Shown in pieces: positions 7,723-14,604 of a stretch of 14,604 nt of DNA (position 1 is its first letter; the number at the start of each line of letters is the position of its first letter). The notes under the pieces are model-generated. The model searched no databases. It was not told the origin of the DNA and saw only the letters and a program-made list of their open reading frames with translations. The stretch is from an uncultured Gammaproteobacteria bacterium (GTDB lineage: Bacteria; Pseudomonadota; Gammaproteobacteria; Xanthomonadales; Xanthomonadaceae): positions 1 through 14,604 of the forward strand of contig CAMPGW010000071.1 in NCBI GenBank assembly GCA_946885735.1, read 5' to 3'. Both the position numbers and the translations under genes were made by a program.

Positions 7723-8538
7723 CTAGCTGCGCAGGCCCACGCCTTTGGTCAGCAGGTGCAAGGCCAGCACCGTCAACACCACCACGAAGCCCAGCATCAC
7801 CGCGAATGCACTCCACAGCGGCATGTCCATCGCGCCTTCGCCGAGCAGGCCGAAGCGGAAGGCGTTGACCATGTAGAAGATCGGGTTCAGGTGCGTGGCC
7901 TGCTCGGCCCACTCCGGCAGCACGCGCACCGAATAGAACACGCCGCCGAGATACGTGAGCGGGGTGAGGATGAAGGTCGGGATAATGGCGATGTCGTCGA
8001 ACTTCTTGGCGTACACCGCGTTCACGAAACCGGCCAGCGAGAAGATGATCGCGCCCAGCAAGACCGTGGCTATCGTCACCAAAGGATGCGGCACGCGCAC
8101 CTGGGTGAAGAACATCGCGATGATCAGCACGATCGCGCCGACCATCAGCCCACGCAGCACGCCGCCGGCGACGTAGCCGCCGAGGATCACCCAGTTGGGC
8201 ATCGGGCTCACGAGCAATTCTTCCACGTGCCGGCCGAACTTGGCGCCGAAGAAGCTCGAGCTGATGTTGCCGTAGGCGTTCTGGATCACCGCCATCATCA
8301 CCAGGCCCGGCACGATGAAGTCCATGTAGCGGAAGCCGCCCATCTCGCCGATCCGCGAGCCGATCAGCTGGCCGAAGATCAGGAAGTACAGGGTCATCGT
8401 GATCGCCGGCGGCACCAGGGTCTGGCCCCAGATGCGCAGGATGCGGGCGATCTCGCGGCGGGCGATGGTCCGGATCGCGACGAAGTTGGGATTGGGCGCG
8501 GCGAGCGGTTCGGCCACGGCGGTCTCGGGCGCGCTCAT
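7723..8538 (-). CDS. yadH: ABC-2 type transporter permease, YadH family
   Basis: This is a 271-residue inner-membrane permease of the ABC-2 superfamily, partner of the ATPase just upstream. E. coli YadGH is the best-known relative, with an unproven substrate. After a cytoplasmic N terminus comes the amphipathic coupling segment (FVAIRTIARREIARILRIWGQTLVPP). About six membrane segments follow, including TLYFLIFGQLIG, YMDFIVPGLVMMAVIQNAYGN, the VILGGYVAGGVLRGLMVGAIVLIIAMFF stretch, LLGAIIFSLAGFVNAVYAKKF, and a C-terminal helix ending LLTKGVGLRS. The segments SSSFFGAKFGRHVEELLVSPMP and PTFILTPLTYLGGVFYSV closely match the YadH pattern. The ATG at 8538 overlaps the ATPase stop as ATGA, so the two are translationally coupled. 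The stop is TAG. I see no sign of damage. Confidence 0.93.
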   Translation of the reverse strand: MSAPETAVAEPLAAPNPNFVAIRTIARREIARILRIWGQTLVPPAITMTLYFLIFGQLIGSRIGEMGGFRYMDFIVPGLVMMAVIQNAYGNISSSFFGAKFGRHVEELLVSPMPNWVILGGYVAGGVLRGLMVGAIVLIIAMFFTQVRVPHPLVTIATVLLGAIIFSLAGFVNAVYAKKFDDIAIIPTFILTPLTYLGGVFYSVRVLPEWAEQATHLNPIFYMVNAFRFGLLGEGAMDMPLWSAFAVMLGFVVVLTVLALHLLTKGVGLRS

Positions 8539-9485
8539 GCCTGCACCGCCGCGGCCGGGGCGGGCTTGTTGTCACCGGTCAGTCGCACGAACAGTTCCTC
8601 CAGGCGGTTGCTCTGCGTGCGCATCGAGCGCACCCGGATGCCGGCCGCGCTCAGCGCCGCAAACACCCCGTTGAGGTCGAGGCTGCGCGGCATCTCCAGC
8701 GTCAGCGTGTGGTCGTTGGGCGCCTCGAACACGACGCCCGGCAGCGCCGGCAACTCGGCCGGCAGCACGCCCTCGACGTCGAACACGAAGCCTTCCACGT
8801 CGAGCTTGGACAGCAACTGCTTCATCGGGCCTTGTTCGATGATCTCGCCGCGGTCGATGATGGCGAGGTTGCGGCACAGGCTCTCGGCTTCCTCCAGGTA
8901 ATGCGTGGTGAGGATGACGGTGGTGCCGGCGGCGTTGACCTCGCGCAGGGTCTTCCACATCGCGCGGCGGATCTCGATGTCCACGCCGGCGGTCGGCTCG
9001 TCGAGGATCAGCAGGCGCGGGCGCGTCATCATCGCGCGGGCGATCATCAGCCGGCGCTTCATGCCGCCGGACAGCGTGCGGCTCATCATCCGCGCCTTCG
9101 GCCACAGCTGCGCCAGCTTGAGTTCGGCCTCGGCGCGCACCAATGCCTCGGCGCGCGGCACGCCGTAGAAGCCGGCGTAGTTGACCAGGATGTCGAGCGG
9201 CGTCTCGAACATGTTGAAGTTCATTTCCTGCGGCACCAGGCCGATCAGCCGCATCGCCTCCGAGCGGCGGCTGGCGATGTCCACGCCGAACACCTCCACG
9301 CTGCCGGCACTCGCGTTCACCAGCGAGCTGACCACGCCGATGAGCGTGGACTTGCCGGCGCCGTTGGGCCCGAGCAGGGCGAAGAAGTCGCCGGGCTGCA
9401 CCGACAGGGACACGCCCTTGAGCGCCTCCACGCCGTTGTCGTAGGTCTTGCGCAGCTGCTGGACGTGGAGGGCGGGAGCGGTCAT
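8535..9485 (-). CDS. yadG: ABC transporter ATP-binding protein, YadG family
   Basis: This 316-residue ATPase energises the ABC-2 permease downstream. E. coli YadG is 308 residues. From the start chosen the protein opens MTAPALHVQQLRKTYDNGVEALKG, matching the YadG N terminus. Walker A GPNGAGKST is at 39-47, the Q-loop glutamine is Q86 in LVPQEMNFN, the ABC signature LSGGM is at 138-142, Walker B LLILDEP is at 158-164 (E163 catalytic), and the switch histidine is H195. A C-terminal extension of about 100 residues ends with the family motif NRLEELFVRLTGDN. The frame stays open to 9698, but the extra residues are Arg-rich, unlike any ABC protein, and run across the promoter region and into the divergent reductase gene. 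The ribosome site before 9485 is weak. The gene heads a two-gene operon. Confidence 0.94.
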   Translation of the reverse strand: MTAPALHVQQLRKTYDNGVEALKGVSLSVQPGDFFALLGPNGAGKSTLIGVVSSLVNASAGSVEVFGVDIASRRSEAMRLIGLVPQEMNFNMFETPLDILVNYAGFYGVPRAEALVRAEAELKLAQLWPKARMMSRTLSGGMKRRLMIARAMMTRPRLLILDEPTAGVDIEIRRAMWKTLREVNAAGTTVILTTHYLEEAESLCRNLAIIDRGEIIEQGPMKQLLSKLDVEGFVFDVEGVLPAELPALPGVVFEAPNDHTLTLEMPRSLDLNGVFAALSAAGIRVRSMRTQSNRLEELFVRLTGDNKPAPAAAVQA

Positions 9486-9540
9486 GCGGGAATCCGGGGC
9501 GAGGTGAAGGCAGCGACGACGCCGGTCGCGCGCCAGCCGT

Positions 9541-9574
9541 TTATTATAGGCCTTTGCCTTTGCGCTCCCCGGAG
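9541..9574. promoter_or_regulatory. AT-rich promoter island between yadG and the reductase, with reductase RBS
   Basis: The 94-base gap between the divergent genes is GC-rich except for TTATTATAGG at 9541-9550. On the minus strand this holds a perfect TATAAT (complement of 9543-9548), which would start yadG transcription near 9535, about 50 bases before its ATG. On the plus strand TATTAT (9542-9547, five of six) could serve the reductase. Neither has a good -35 hexamer at the expected distance, so both would be weak or activator-dependent. GGAG (9571-9574) lies five bases before the reductase GTG and fixes that start. Confidence 0.4.
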
Positions 9575-9579
9575 TCCCC

Positions 9580-10329
9580 GTGGCGACCCTGTTTCCCCTG
9601 CGGCTGGTGGGCGGCCGCATGATCGCGCCGACCGTGCGCCACCTGGATTTCGTGCGCGACGACGGGCAGCCATTGGACTTCGTGCCGGGACAGTTCATCC
9701 AGGTGCACTTCCATTATCCCGACGGCACCCCGACCAAGCGCAGCTATTCGCTGGCGACCATGCACGACCACGCGCTGGGGCCCGGCGAGTCGGTGCAGAT
9801 CGCGGTCAGCTACGTCCCGGGCGGTGCGGCGACGGCGCTCTTTGCCGCGCTCGACGAGGGGCAGCAGATCCAGGCCAGCGGGCCCTACGGCCGCTTCTGC
9901 CTGATGCCGGGCGACACCAACCGCCGCTACCTGCTGATCGGCACCGGCACCGGCGTGACGCCATACCGGGCGATGCTGCCGCAGCTGGCCGAGGCGATGG
10001 CGCAGCGCGAGATCGAGGTCGTGCTGCTGTTCGGCGCGCGCACCCCGGCCGAGCTGATCTACGGCGAGGATTTCTACGCGTTCGCGCGCGCGAACCCGCG
10101 CTTCCGTTTCATCCCCTGCTTCAGTCGCGAGCTGCCGGCGGCGCCGCACGCCGACGTGCGCCGTGGTTACGTGCAGGACGCGCTCGCCGGGCTGGCGCCC
10201 GATCCGGGCCAGGACATCGCCTACCTGTGCGGCAACCCGAACATGGTGGACGCCTGCTTCGAGGCCTTGAAGGCGGCCGGCCTGCCGGTGCCGCACATCC
10301 GCCGCGAGAAGTACGTCAGCAGCAAGTAG
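9580..10329 (+). CDS. Ferredoxin-NADP reductase-like FAD/NAD(P) oxidoreductase
   Basis: This 249-residue cytoplasmic flavoprotein should move electrons between NAD(P)H and a ferredoxin or flavodoxin. Length and layout match bacterial ferredoxin-NADP reductases (about 250-260 residues): an FAD barrel followed by a nucleotide-binding domain, with no iron-sulfur domain attached. FAD contacts are R54-SYS-57 in the RxYS motif and GPYGRF at 101-106. The pyridine nucleotide site has GTGTGVTP at 121-128, and CGNPNMV is at 217-223. The end is REKYVSSK rather than an obvious aromatic terminus, so the cofactor-gating residue cannot be named. The GTG start is supported by GGAG five bases upstream. It is a single gene divergent from yadG. 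No ferredoxin gene is in the window, so the physiological partner is unknown. A phenol or benzoate oxygenase reductase is less likely because the ferredoxin domain is absent. Confidence 0.88.
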   Translation: MATLFPLRLVGGRMIAPTVRHLDFVRDDGQPLDFVPGQFIQVHFHYPDGTPTKRSYSLATMHDHALGPGESVQIAVSYVPGGAATALFAALDEGQQIQASGPYGRFCLMPGDTNRRYLLIGTGTGVTPYRAMLPQLAEAMAQREIEVVLLFGARTPAELIYGEDFYAFARANPRFRFIPCFSRELPAAPHADVRRGYVQDALAGLAPDPGQDIAYLCGNPNMVDACFEALKAAGLPVPHIRREKYVSSK

Positions 10330-10338
10330 GCCGGCCCC

Positions 10339-10360
10339 CCTGTAAAGCACACTTGACAGG
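10339..10360. promoter_or_regulatory. Operator 1: 22-bp imperfect palindrome overlapping the -35 box
   Basis: CCTGTAAAG (10339-10347), the four bases CACA, then CTTGACAGG (10352-10360) make two half-sites that pair at eight of nine positions. The right half contains the TTGACA -35 hexamer of the promoter for the membrane protein/XRE unit. A bound dimer here would block RNA polymerase. The same architecture recurs at 10383-10404. Confidence 0.7.
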
Positions 10361-10381
10361 CCCCTCGGGCTCGCCTATCGT
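10353..10381 (+). promoter_or_regulatory. Sigma-70 promoter of the membrane protein/XRE operon
   Basis: TTGACA (10353-10358, perfect), a spacer of exactly 17 bases, then TATCGT (10376-10381, four of six) form the best promoter in the window. Transcription would start near 10388, about 20 bases before the ATG at 10409, leaving a short leader with no evident Shine-Dalgarno. Both boxes lie in or between the two palindromes, so the promoter is well placed for repression. Confidence 0.65.
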
Positions 10382-10382
10382 G

Positions 10383-10404
10383 CCTGTCAAGTCTCCTTGA
10401 CAGC
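10383..10404. promoter_or_regulatory. Operator 2: 22-bp imperfect palindrome over the transcription start
   Basis: CCTGTCAAG (10383-10391), the four bases TCTC, then CTTGACAGC (10396-10404) pair at eight of nine positions, and one more base pair extends outward (10382 with 10405). It has the same half-site and spacing as operator 1, centred 44 bases downstream, about four helical turns. Its left half is also an exact 10-base inverted copy of the right half of operator 1 (ACTTGACAGG at 10351-10360, CCTGTCAAGT at 10383-10392). It covers the predicted transcription start and ends five bases before the ATG. Confidence 0.7.
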
Positions 10405-10408
10405 CGCC

Positions 10409-11011
10409 ATGAGCCCCGCCGAACCCTTCCCCACCTGCCGCCGCAAGGCGCTGCTCGCGCTCGCCGGCGGCGCCGCCCTGATCCTGCTGAGCTGGGCGGC
10501 GGGCGAGTTTGGCTGGGGCCTGCAGGACCGCCTGCGCGGGCTGCTGGCGGGGGTCGGCGTCGGCTTCATCTTCGCGGCGGCGCTGTTCTGGTTCACCCCG
10601 GACATGTCCGACACCGTGCCCAAGCGCCTGGCCGCGCGCTACCAGCGCGAGATGTGGCCGGCGATGGCGGCCTACGTGCTGACCATGCTGGTGTGGAAAC
10701 GCCTGCTCGACATGGTCGACGCCACCCCCGCCCGCGTCCTCGTGGCGCTGTTCCCGGCGCTGCTGGTGCTGTGGGTGATGCGCGCCTTCGTGCGCTACGT
10801 GCGCGATTCCGACGAGATGCAGCGGCGCATCGAACTCGAATCCGGTTCCATCGCCGGCCTGCTGGTGAGTGCCATCTACCTGGCGGCGGGCTTCCTGCAG
10901 ACCGCCGAGCTGATCGCCATCCCCGCCAAGGTGGCGATGATCTGGGTGTTCCCGTTGCTGTGCATGGCCTACGGCATCGCCAAGGTCGTGATCGCGCGGC
11001 GCTACCAGTGA
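10409..11011 (+). CDS. Multispanning membrane protein paired with an XRE regulator
   Basis: This 200-residue protein of unknown function has about six hydrophobic segments, near residues 14-31, 46-62, 84-100, 108-126, 147-164 and 172-192. Between the fourth and fifth lies a polar, charged turn (RYVRDSDEMQRRIELES) rich in Asp, Glu and Arg. I recall similar RDxDExxRRIxLE stretches in small membrane proteins encoded next to XRE regulators, but cannot confirm the family here. The ATG at 10409 is preferred. A TTG four codons upstream lies inside operator 2 and has no ribosome site. The stop overlaps the GTG of the regulator gene (GTGA), so the two are translationally coupled and probably work together, perhaps as a membrane sensor and its repressor or as a two-gene stress unit. 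The last two links are inference. Expression is probably controlled by the twin operator upstream. Confidence 0.75.
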   Translation: MSPAEPFPTCRRKALLALAGGAALILLSWAAGEFGWGLQDRLRGLLAGVGVGFIFAAALFWFTPDMSDTVPKRLAARYQREMWPAMAAYVLTMLVWKRLLDMVDATPARVLVALFPALLVLWVMRAFVRYVRDSDEMQRRIELESGSIAGLLVSAIYLAAGFLQTAELIAIPAKVAMIWVFPLLCMAYGIAKVVIARRYQ

Positions 11012-11205
11012 ACAACCGCCTGCGCGAACTGCGCGAGGCCCGCGGCTGGTCGCAGGGCGCGCTCGCCGAGCACCTGGACGTGTCCCGGCAAACGATCAAC
11101 GCGCTGGAGACCGGCAAGTACGACCCGAGCCTGCCGCTGGCCTTCCGTATCGCGCGGATGTTCGGCGAGCCGATCGAACGCATCTTCATCGACGACGTCG
11201 CGTAA
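11008..11205 (+). CDS. Small XRE-family transcriptional regulator
   Basis: This 65-residue DNA-binding protein consists of little more than one Cro/CI-type helix-turn-helix. It reads NNRLRELREARGWSQGALAE, then HLDVSRQTINALETGKYDPS, then PLAFRIARMFGEPIERIFI. The helix-turn-helix spans about residues 15-36, with recognition helix SRQTINALETGKY. This matches the minimal XRE regulators typically encoded beside a membrane protein. It starts at a GTG overlapping the stop of the upstream gene. The frame is open much further upstream, but that part is the upstream gene read in another frame. There is no dimerisation or sensor domain, so it probably binds as a dimer of identical short chains. The natural targets are the two 22-bp palindromes at 10339-10360 and 10383-10404, giving negative autoregulation. 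Family assignment is secure; target and signal are inferred. Confidence 0.9.
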   Translation: MNNRLRELREARGWSQGALAEHLDVSRQTINALETGKYDPSLPLAFRIARMFGEPIERIFIDDVA

Positions 11206-11238
11206 CCCCTTTCCCTTTCGCCACACAGGTCCGCCTGC

Positions 11239-12816
11239 ATGAACCGCAAGACCCGCTTCACCCTCGCCGTTGCGCTGGTACTGGGCATCCTCGGCGTGCG
11301 CTATTTCACCGACCGCGCGAAGGAGCCCGCGCCCGCGGCGGCCGCCCCCTCGGCCGCCGTCGCCGCCCGCAACGAGGCGCTGGCCGAACAGGCCGCGCCG
11401 GCGGTCACGCGCCGGCTTGGCTCGCTCGCGTTCACGCCCTGCACGCTGGCGCCCGAGTTCGGCATGCAGAGCGTCAACGCGCAATGCAGCACGCTGGAAG
11501 TGCCGGAGAACCGCGCCCTGCCCGAGGGCCGCAAGATCCGCCTCGCCATCGCCTGGATCCCGGCCGCGCGCGAGGCCGCGCCCGACCCGGTCTTCATGCT
11601 CTCCGGAGGCCCGGGCCAGTCGGCGCTGGAGTCCTATCCGTCGATCGCCGGCGCCTTCGCCGAAGTCAACAAGGCGCGTGACGTGATCCTGGTGGACCAG
11701 CGCGGCACCGGCGGGTCCAACAAGCTGGTGTGCGAGGACTCCAAGGGCCAGAGCGCCGTCGTCGAGGAAGAGGACTACAGCCTCGAGGCCGCCCGTGCCT
11801 TCGCCGCGCGCTGCGCCGCCACGCTGTCGAAGACCGCCGACCTGCGCTTCTATTCCACCAGCGACGCCATCCAGGACCTGGACGCCGTGCGCCGCGCGAT
11901 CGGCGCCGAGCAGATCAACCTGATGGGCATCTCCTACGGCACCCGCGTCGCGCAGCAGTACGCGCGCCGCTATCCCGCCCACACCCGCACGCTCACCCTC
12001 GACGGCATCGTCCCGAACTCGCTGGTGCTGGGCAACGACCATGCCCGCAACCTGGAGAAGTCGCTGGACATGCAGTTCGCGCGCTGCCGCCAGTCGAAGG
12101 CCTGCGTGGACAAGTTCGGCGACCCGCGCACGCGTCTCAATGCGCTGATGCAAACCCTGGCCAGCGATCCACCCACCGTGACCTATCGCGACGCCATCAC
12201 CGGCGAGAGCAAGCAGGAAACGATGAGCCCGGGCCACATCGCCACGCTGGCGCGGATGTTCGCCTACGCCCCGCAGGTCGCCGGCCTGTTGCCGCTCGAA
12301 CTGCACGAGGCCGCGCAAGGTCGTTACGAACCGCTGATGGCCCTGGCCAAGCTGCTCACCCGCACCATCGGCGGCCAGATCATGCACGGCATGCAGCTGT
12401 CGGTGATGTGCACCGAGGACGCCGGCGAAATGATCGTGGACGAGGCCGACCGCGGCAGCCTGATCGGCGTGAACCTGATCACCACCCTGCAGGCGCAATG
12501 CGAGGCCTGGCCGAAGGGCGAGCGTCCGGCCGGCTTCCGCGAGCCGCTGTCGGGCCCGGTGCCGGTGCTGGTGCTGTCGGGCGAGTTCGATCCGGTGACG
12601 CCGCCGCACTACGGCGACCAGATCGCCAAGACCCTGCCGAACGCGCGCCACCTGGTCGTGCGCGGCCAGGGCCACAACGTGCTGCCGGTCGGCTGCCTGC
12701 CGAAGTTGTTCGCAGGCTTCGTCGCCTCCGGCGACGCGAAGTCGCTCGACGCCAAGTGCCTGGACAAGGTGCCGTACGCACAACCCTTCACCGGGTTCTA
12801 TGGGTGGGAGCCATGA
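11239..12816 (+). CDS. Membrane-anchored S33-type peptidase / alpha/beta hydrolase
   Basis: This 525-residue alpha/beta hydrolase resembles tripeptidyl and prolyl aminopeptidases (family S33), which release short peptides from protein N termini. An N-terminal hydrophobic helix (residues 6-22, FTLAVALVLGILGVRYF) without a clear cleavage site, then an Ala/Pro-rich linker, suggests an envelope enzyme anchored by a signal sequence. Catalytic features are the oxyanion motif GGPGQS at 123-128, VDQRGTGGS, nucleophile S232 in GISYG, acid D451 in SGEFDPVTPP, and base H479 in GQGHNVLPVGC. A cap insertion occupies about 265-420. Cysteines in both domains (such as CTLAPEF and NAQC near the N terminus, and VGC with KCL near the end) suit an oxidising compartment. 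AGG lies nine bases before the ATG. The gene follows the XRE gene after 33 bases and precedes natA by 49. It may be co-transcribed with the exporter, but I see no functional proof. Exact substrate is unknown; proline specificity is not shown. Confidence 0.9.
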   Translation: MNRKTRFTLAVALVLGILGVRYFTDRAKEPAPAAAAPSAAVAARNEALAEQAAPAVTRRLGSLAFTPCTLAPEFGMQSVNAQCSTLEVPENRALPEGRKIRLAIAWIPAAREAAPDPVFMLSGGPGQSALESYPSIAGAFAEVNKARDVILVDQRGTGGSNKLVCEDSKGQSAVVEEEDYSLEAARAFAARCAATLSKTADLRFYSTSDAIQDLDAVRRAIGAEQINLMGISYGTRVAQQYARRYPAHTRTLTLDGIVPNSLVLGNDHARNLEKSLDMQFARCRQSKACVDKFGDPRTRLNALMQTLASDPPTVTYRDAITGESKQETMSPGHIATLARMFAYAPQVAGLLPLELHEAAQGRYEPLMALAKLLTRTIGGQIMHGMQLSVMCTEDAGEMIVDEADRGSLIGVNLITTLQAQCEAWPKGERPAGFREPLSGPVPVLVLSGEFDPVTPPHYGDQIAKTLPNARHLVVRGQGHNVLPVGCLPKLFAGFVASGDAKSLDAKCLDKVPYAQPFTGFYGWEP

Positions 12817-12865
12817 GTTGCCTTGAGCGCGCCCTCCACCCCGACCTTTGCACCGGAAGACTCCC

Positions 12866-13608
<743 letters not shown>

Positions 13609-13612
<4 letters not shown>

Positions 13613-14604
13613 AGGCCCTGTTGACCGTCTGGCACAAGGAACTGCTCGACCTGTTCCGCGACCGCCGCACGCTGATGATCTCGCTGCTGATGGGCCCGCT
13701 GCTGATGCCGGCATTGATCCTTGGCATCGGCAAGCTCGCCTCCGACCGCATCTCCACCCAGCTGGAGAAGCCGCTGACGGTGCCGGTGGTCGGCGCCAGC
13801 CATGCGCCCAACCTGGTGGCCTGGCTGGAAGGCCAGAACATCGTGGTCGCGCCGGCGCCGGCCGATCCCGACGAGGCGATCCGCTCGCAGAGCGAGGACG
13901 TCGTGCTGCGCATCGATCCGAAGTATGGCGAGCAGTGGCGCGGCAGCATGCCGGCGGTGGTCGAGATCCTGCACGATTCCTCGCGCGAGGACGCGCAGAT
14001 CCCGGTGCAGCGCCTGCGCGGCCTGCTGCAGAACTACGGCCAGGGCGTCGGCGCGCTGCGACTGGTGGCGCGTGGCATCAGCCCGACCACCGGCGAGCCG
14101 CTGCGCATCTCCGACCGCGACCTGGCCACGCCGGAGGCACGCCGTGGACGCGCGCTGGCCTTCCTGCCCTACATCCTGATCCTGACCACCTTCATCGGTG
14201 GCGCCTACCTGGTGATCGACAGCACCGCGGGCGAGCGTGAGCGGCAATCGCTGGAGCCGCTGCTGGCCACGCCGGCGGCGCGCGCGACCATCATGAGCGG
14301 CAAGATCGTCGCCGCCTGCACCTTCGGCCTGATCAGCCTGGTGCTGACGCTGCTGATGTTCAAGCTCAGCTTCGCGATCGCGCCGACGCTGGGCATCAAG
14401 CTCGACGTGTCCTGGTGGGCGATGGCGCGCATCCTGCTGGTGCTCACGCCGATGGTGATGATCGGCACCTGCCTGCTCACCTTCATCGCCGCCGGCGCGA
14501 AGTCGGTGAAGGAGGCGCAGAGCTACATGAGCGTGCTGATGCTGCTGCCGATGCTGCCGACCATCATCCTGATGGTGAACCCGGTGAAGAACCAGCTGTG
14601 GATG
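13609..14604 (+). CDS. natB: ABC-2 type permease, NatB-like (3' end beyond window)
   Basis: This is the first 332 codons of an inner-membrane ABC-2 permease with no stop in the window. It opens KALLTVWHKELLDLFRDRRT, the charged cytoplasmic start of NatB-type permeases, followed by TM1 (about residues 21-40, SLLMGPLLMPALILGIGKLA). A large extracytoplasmic domain then runs from about 45 to 180, followed by TM2 (ALAFLPYILILTTFIGGAYLVI). The family motif GERERQSLEPLLATPAAR lies on a cytoplasmic loop. Further helices are near IVAACTFGLISLVLTLLMF, MARILLVLTPMVMIGTCLLTFI and SVLMLLPMLPTIILM. It overlaps natA by four bases and has a strong ribosome site, so the two form one exporter. Together with yadGH this gives two unrelated ABC-2 systems in the window. 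Substrate is undetermined. Confidence 0.88.

Noticed and set aside
9486..9698. Seventy-one-residue N-terminal extension of YadG
   Set aside because: It crosses the promoter island and overlaps the divergent reductase gene. The YadG family begins at MTAPALHVQQL.
10351..10392. Terminator hairpin for the reductase gene from the exact 10-bp inverted repeat
   Set aside because: The loop would be 22 bases and no T-run follows. Two tandem operators with a constant four-base gap explain all four half-sites better, and the region holds a consensus promoter.
8709..10400. Long open frame of 563 codons on the plus strand across yadG and the reductase
   Set aside because: It overlaps two motif-confirmed genes and the promoter between them. 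Composition is typical of antisense or shifted-frame reading.
10397..10408. TTG start four codons before the membrane protein ATG
   Set aside because: The TTG is part of the TTGACA half-site of operator 2 and has no ribosome site. The ATG at 10409 is the simpler start.

Overview
The window is about 14.6 kb of uniformly dense, high-GC bacterial DNA (about 70-73% GC in the core genes where I counted sample lines by hand). Codons strongly prefer G or C at the third position. The gene content (Rep helicase, an RND efflux pair, YadGH and NatAB ABC exporters, an S33 peptidase) is that of a Gram-negative proteobacterium. I favour a gammaproteobacterium of the Xanthomonadaceae/Lysobacteraceae type, but this is judged from composition and gene style only. 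I see no rRNA, tRNA, CRISPR array, insertion sequence or phage gene. No gap between genes exceeds about 100 bases.

Layout from left to right. (1) The minus strand carries rep, a complete SF1A DNA helicase. (2) Divergent from it on the plus strand is a lipoprotein periplasmic adaptor and an RND inner-membrane pump, translationally coupled by a GTGA overlap. No outer-membrane channel gene is present, so the pump must borrow one. (3) Convergent with the pump is a minus-strand gene for a secreted protein of unknown function, with visibly lower GC than its surroundings. (4) The minus strand then holds the yadG/yadH ABC exporter, coupled by an ATGA overlap. (5) On the plus strand, divergent from yadG, is a ferredoxin-NADP reductase-like flavoprotein. 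(6) Next is a two-gene unit: a multispanning membrane protein coupled by a GTGA overlap to a 65-residue XRE repressor. (7) Last are a membrane-anchored S33-type peptidase/hydrolase and a NatA/NatB-type ABC exporter, whose permease runs off the right edge.

The best non-coding signal is upstream of the membrane protein/XRE pair. Two 22-bp imperfect palindromes share the same design (CCTGT-M-AAG, four bases, CTTGACAG-S). Their centres lie 44 bp apart. They bracket a promoter with a perfect TTGACA -35 box, a 17-bp spacer and a TATCGT -10 box. This looks like a double operator through which the small XRE protein represses its own operon.

Several genes are best started inside longer open frames: the adaptor at 2117, the pump at a GTG at 3223, yadG at 9485, the membrane protein at 10409, the XRE regulator at a GTG at 11008 and natA at 12866. 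Functionally the window is dominated by envelope export: one RND pump and two ABC-2 exporters. I did not find a clearly new defence or mobile system. The least explained items are the secreted protein and the membrane protein/XRE unit with its twin operator.
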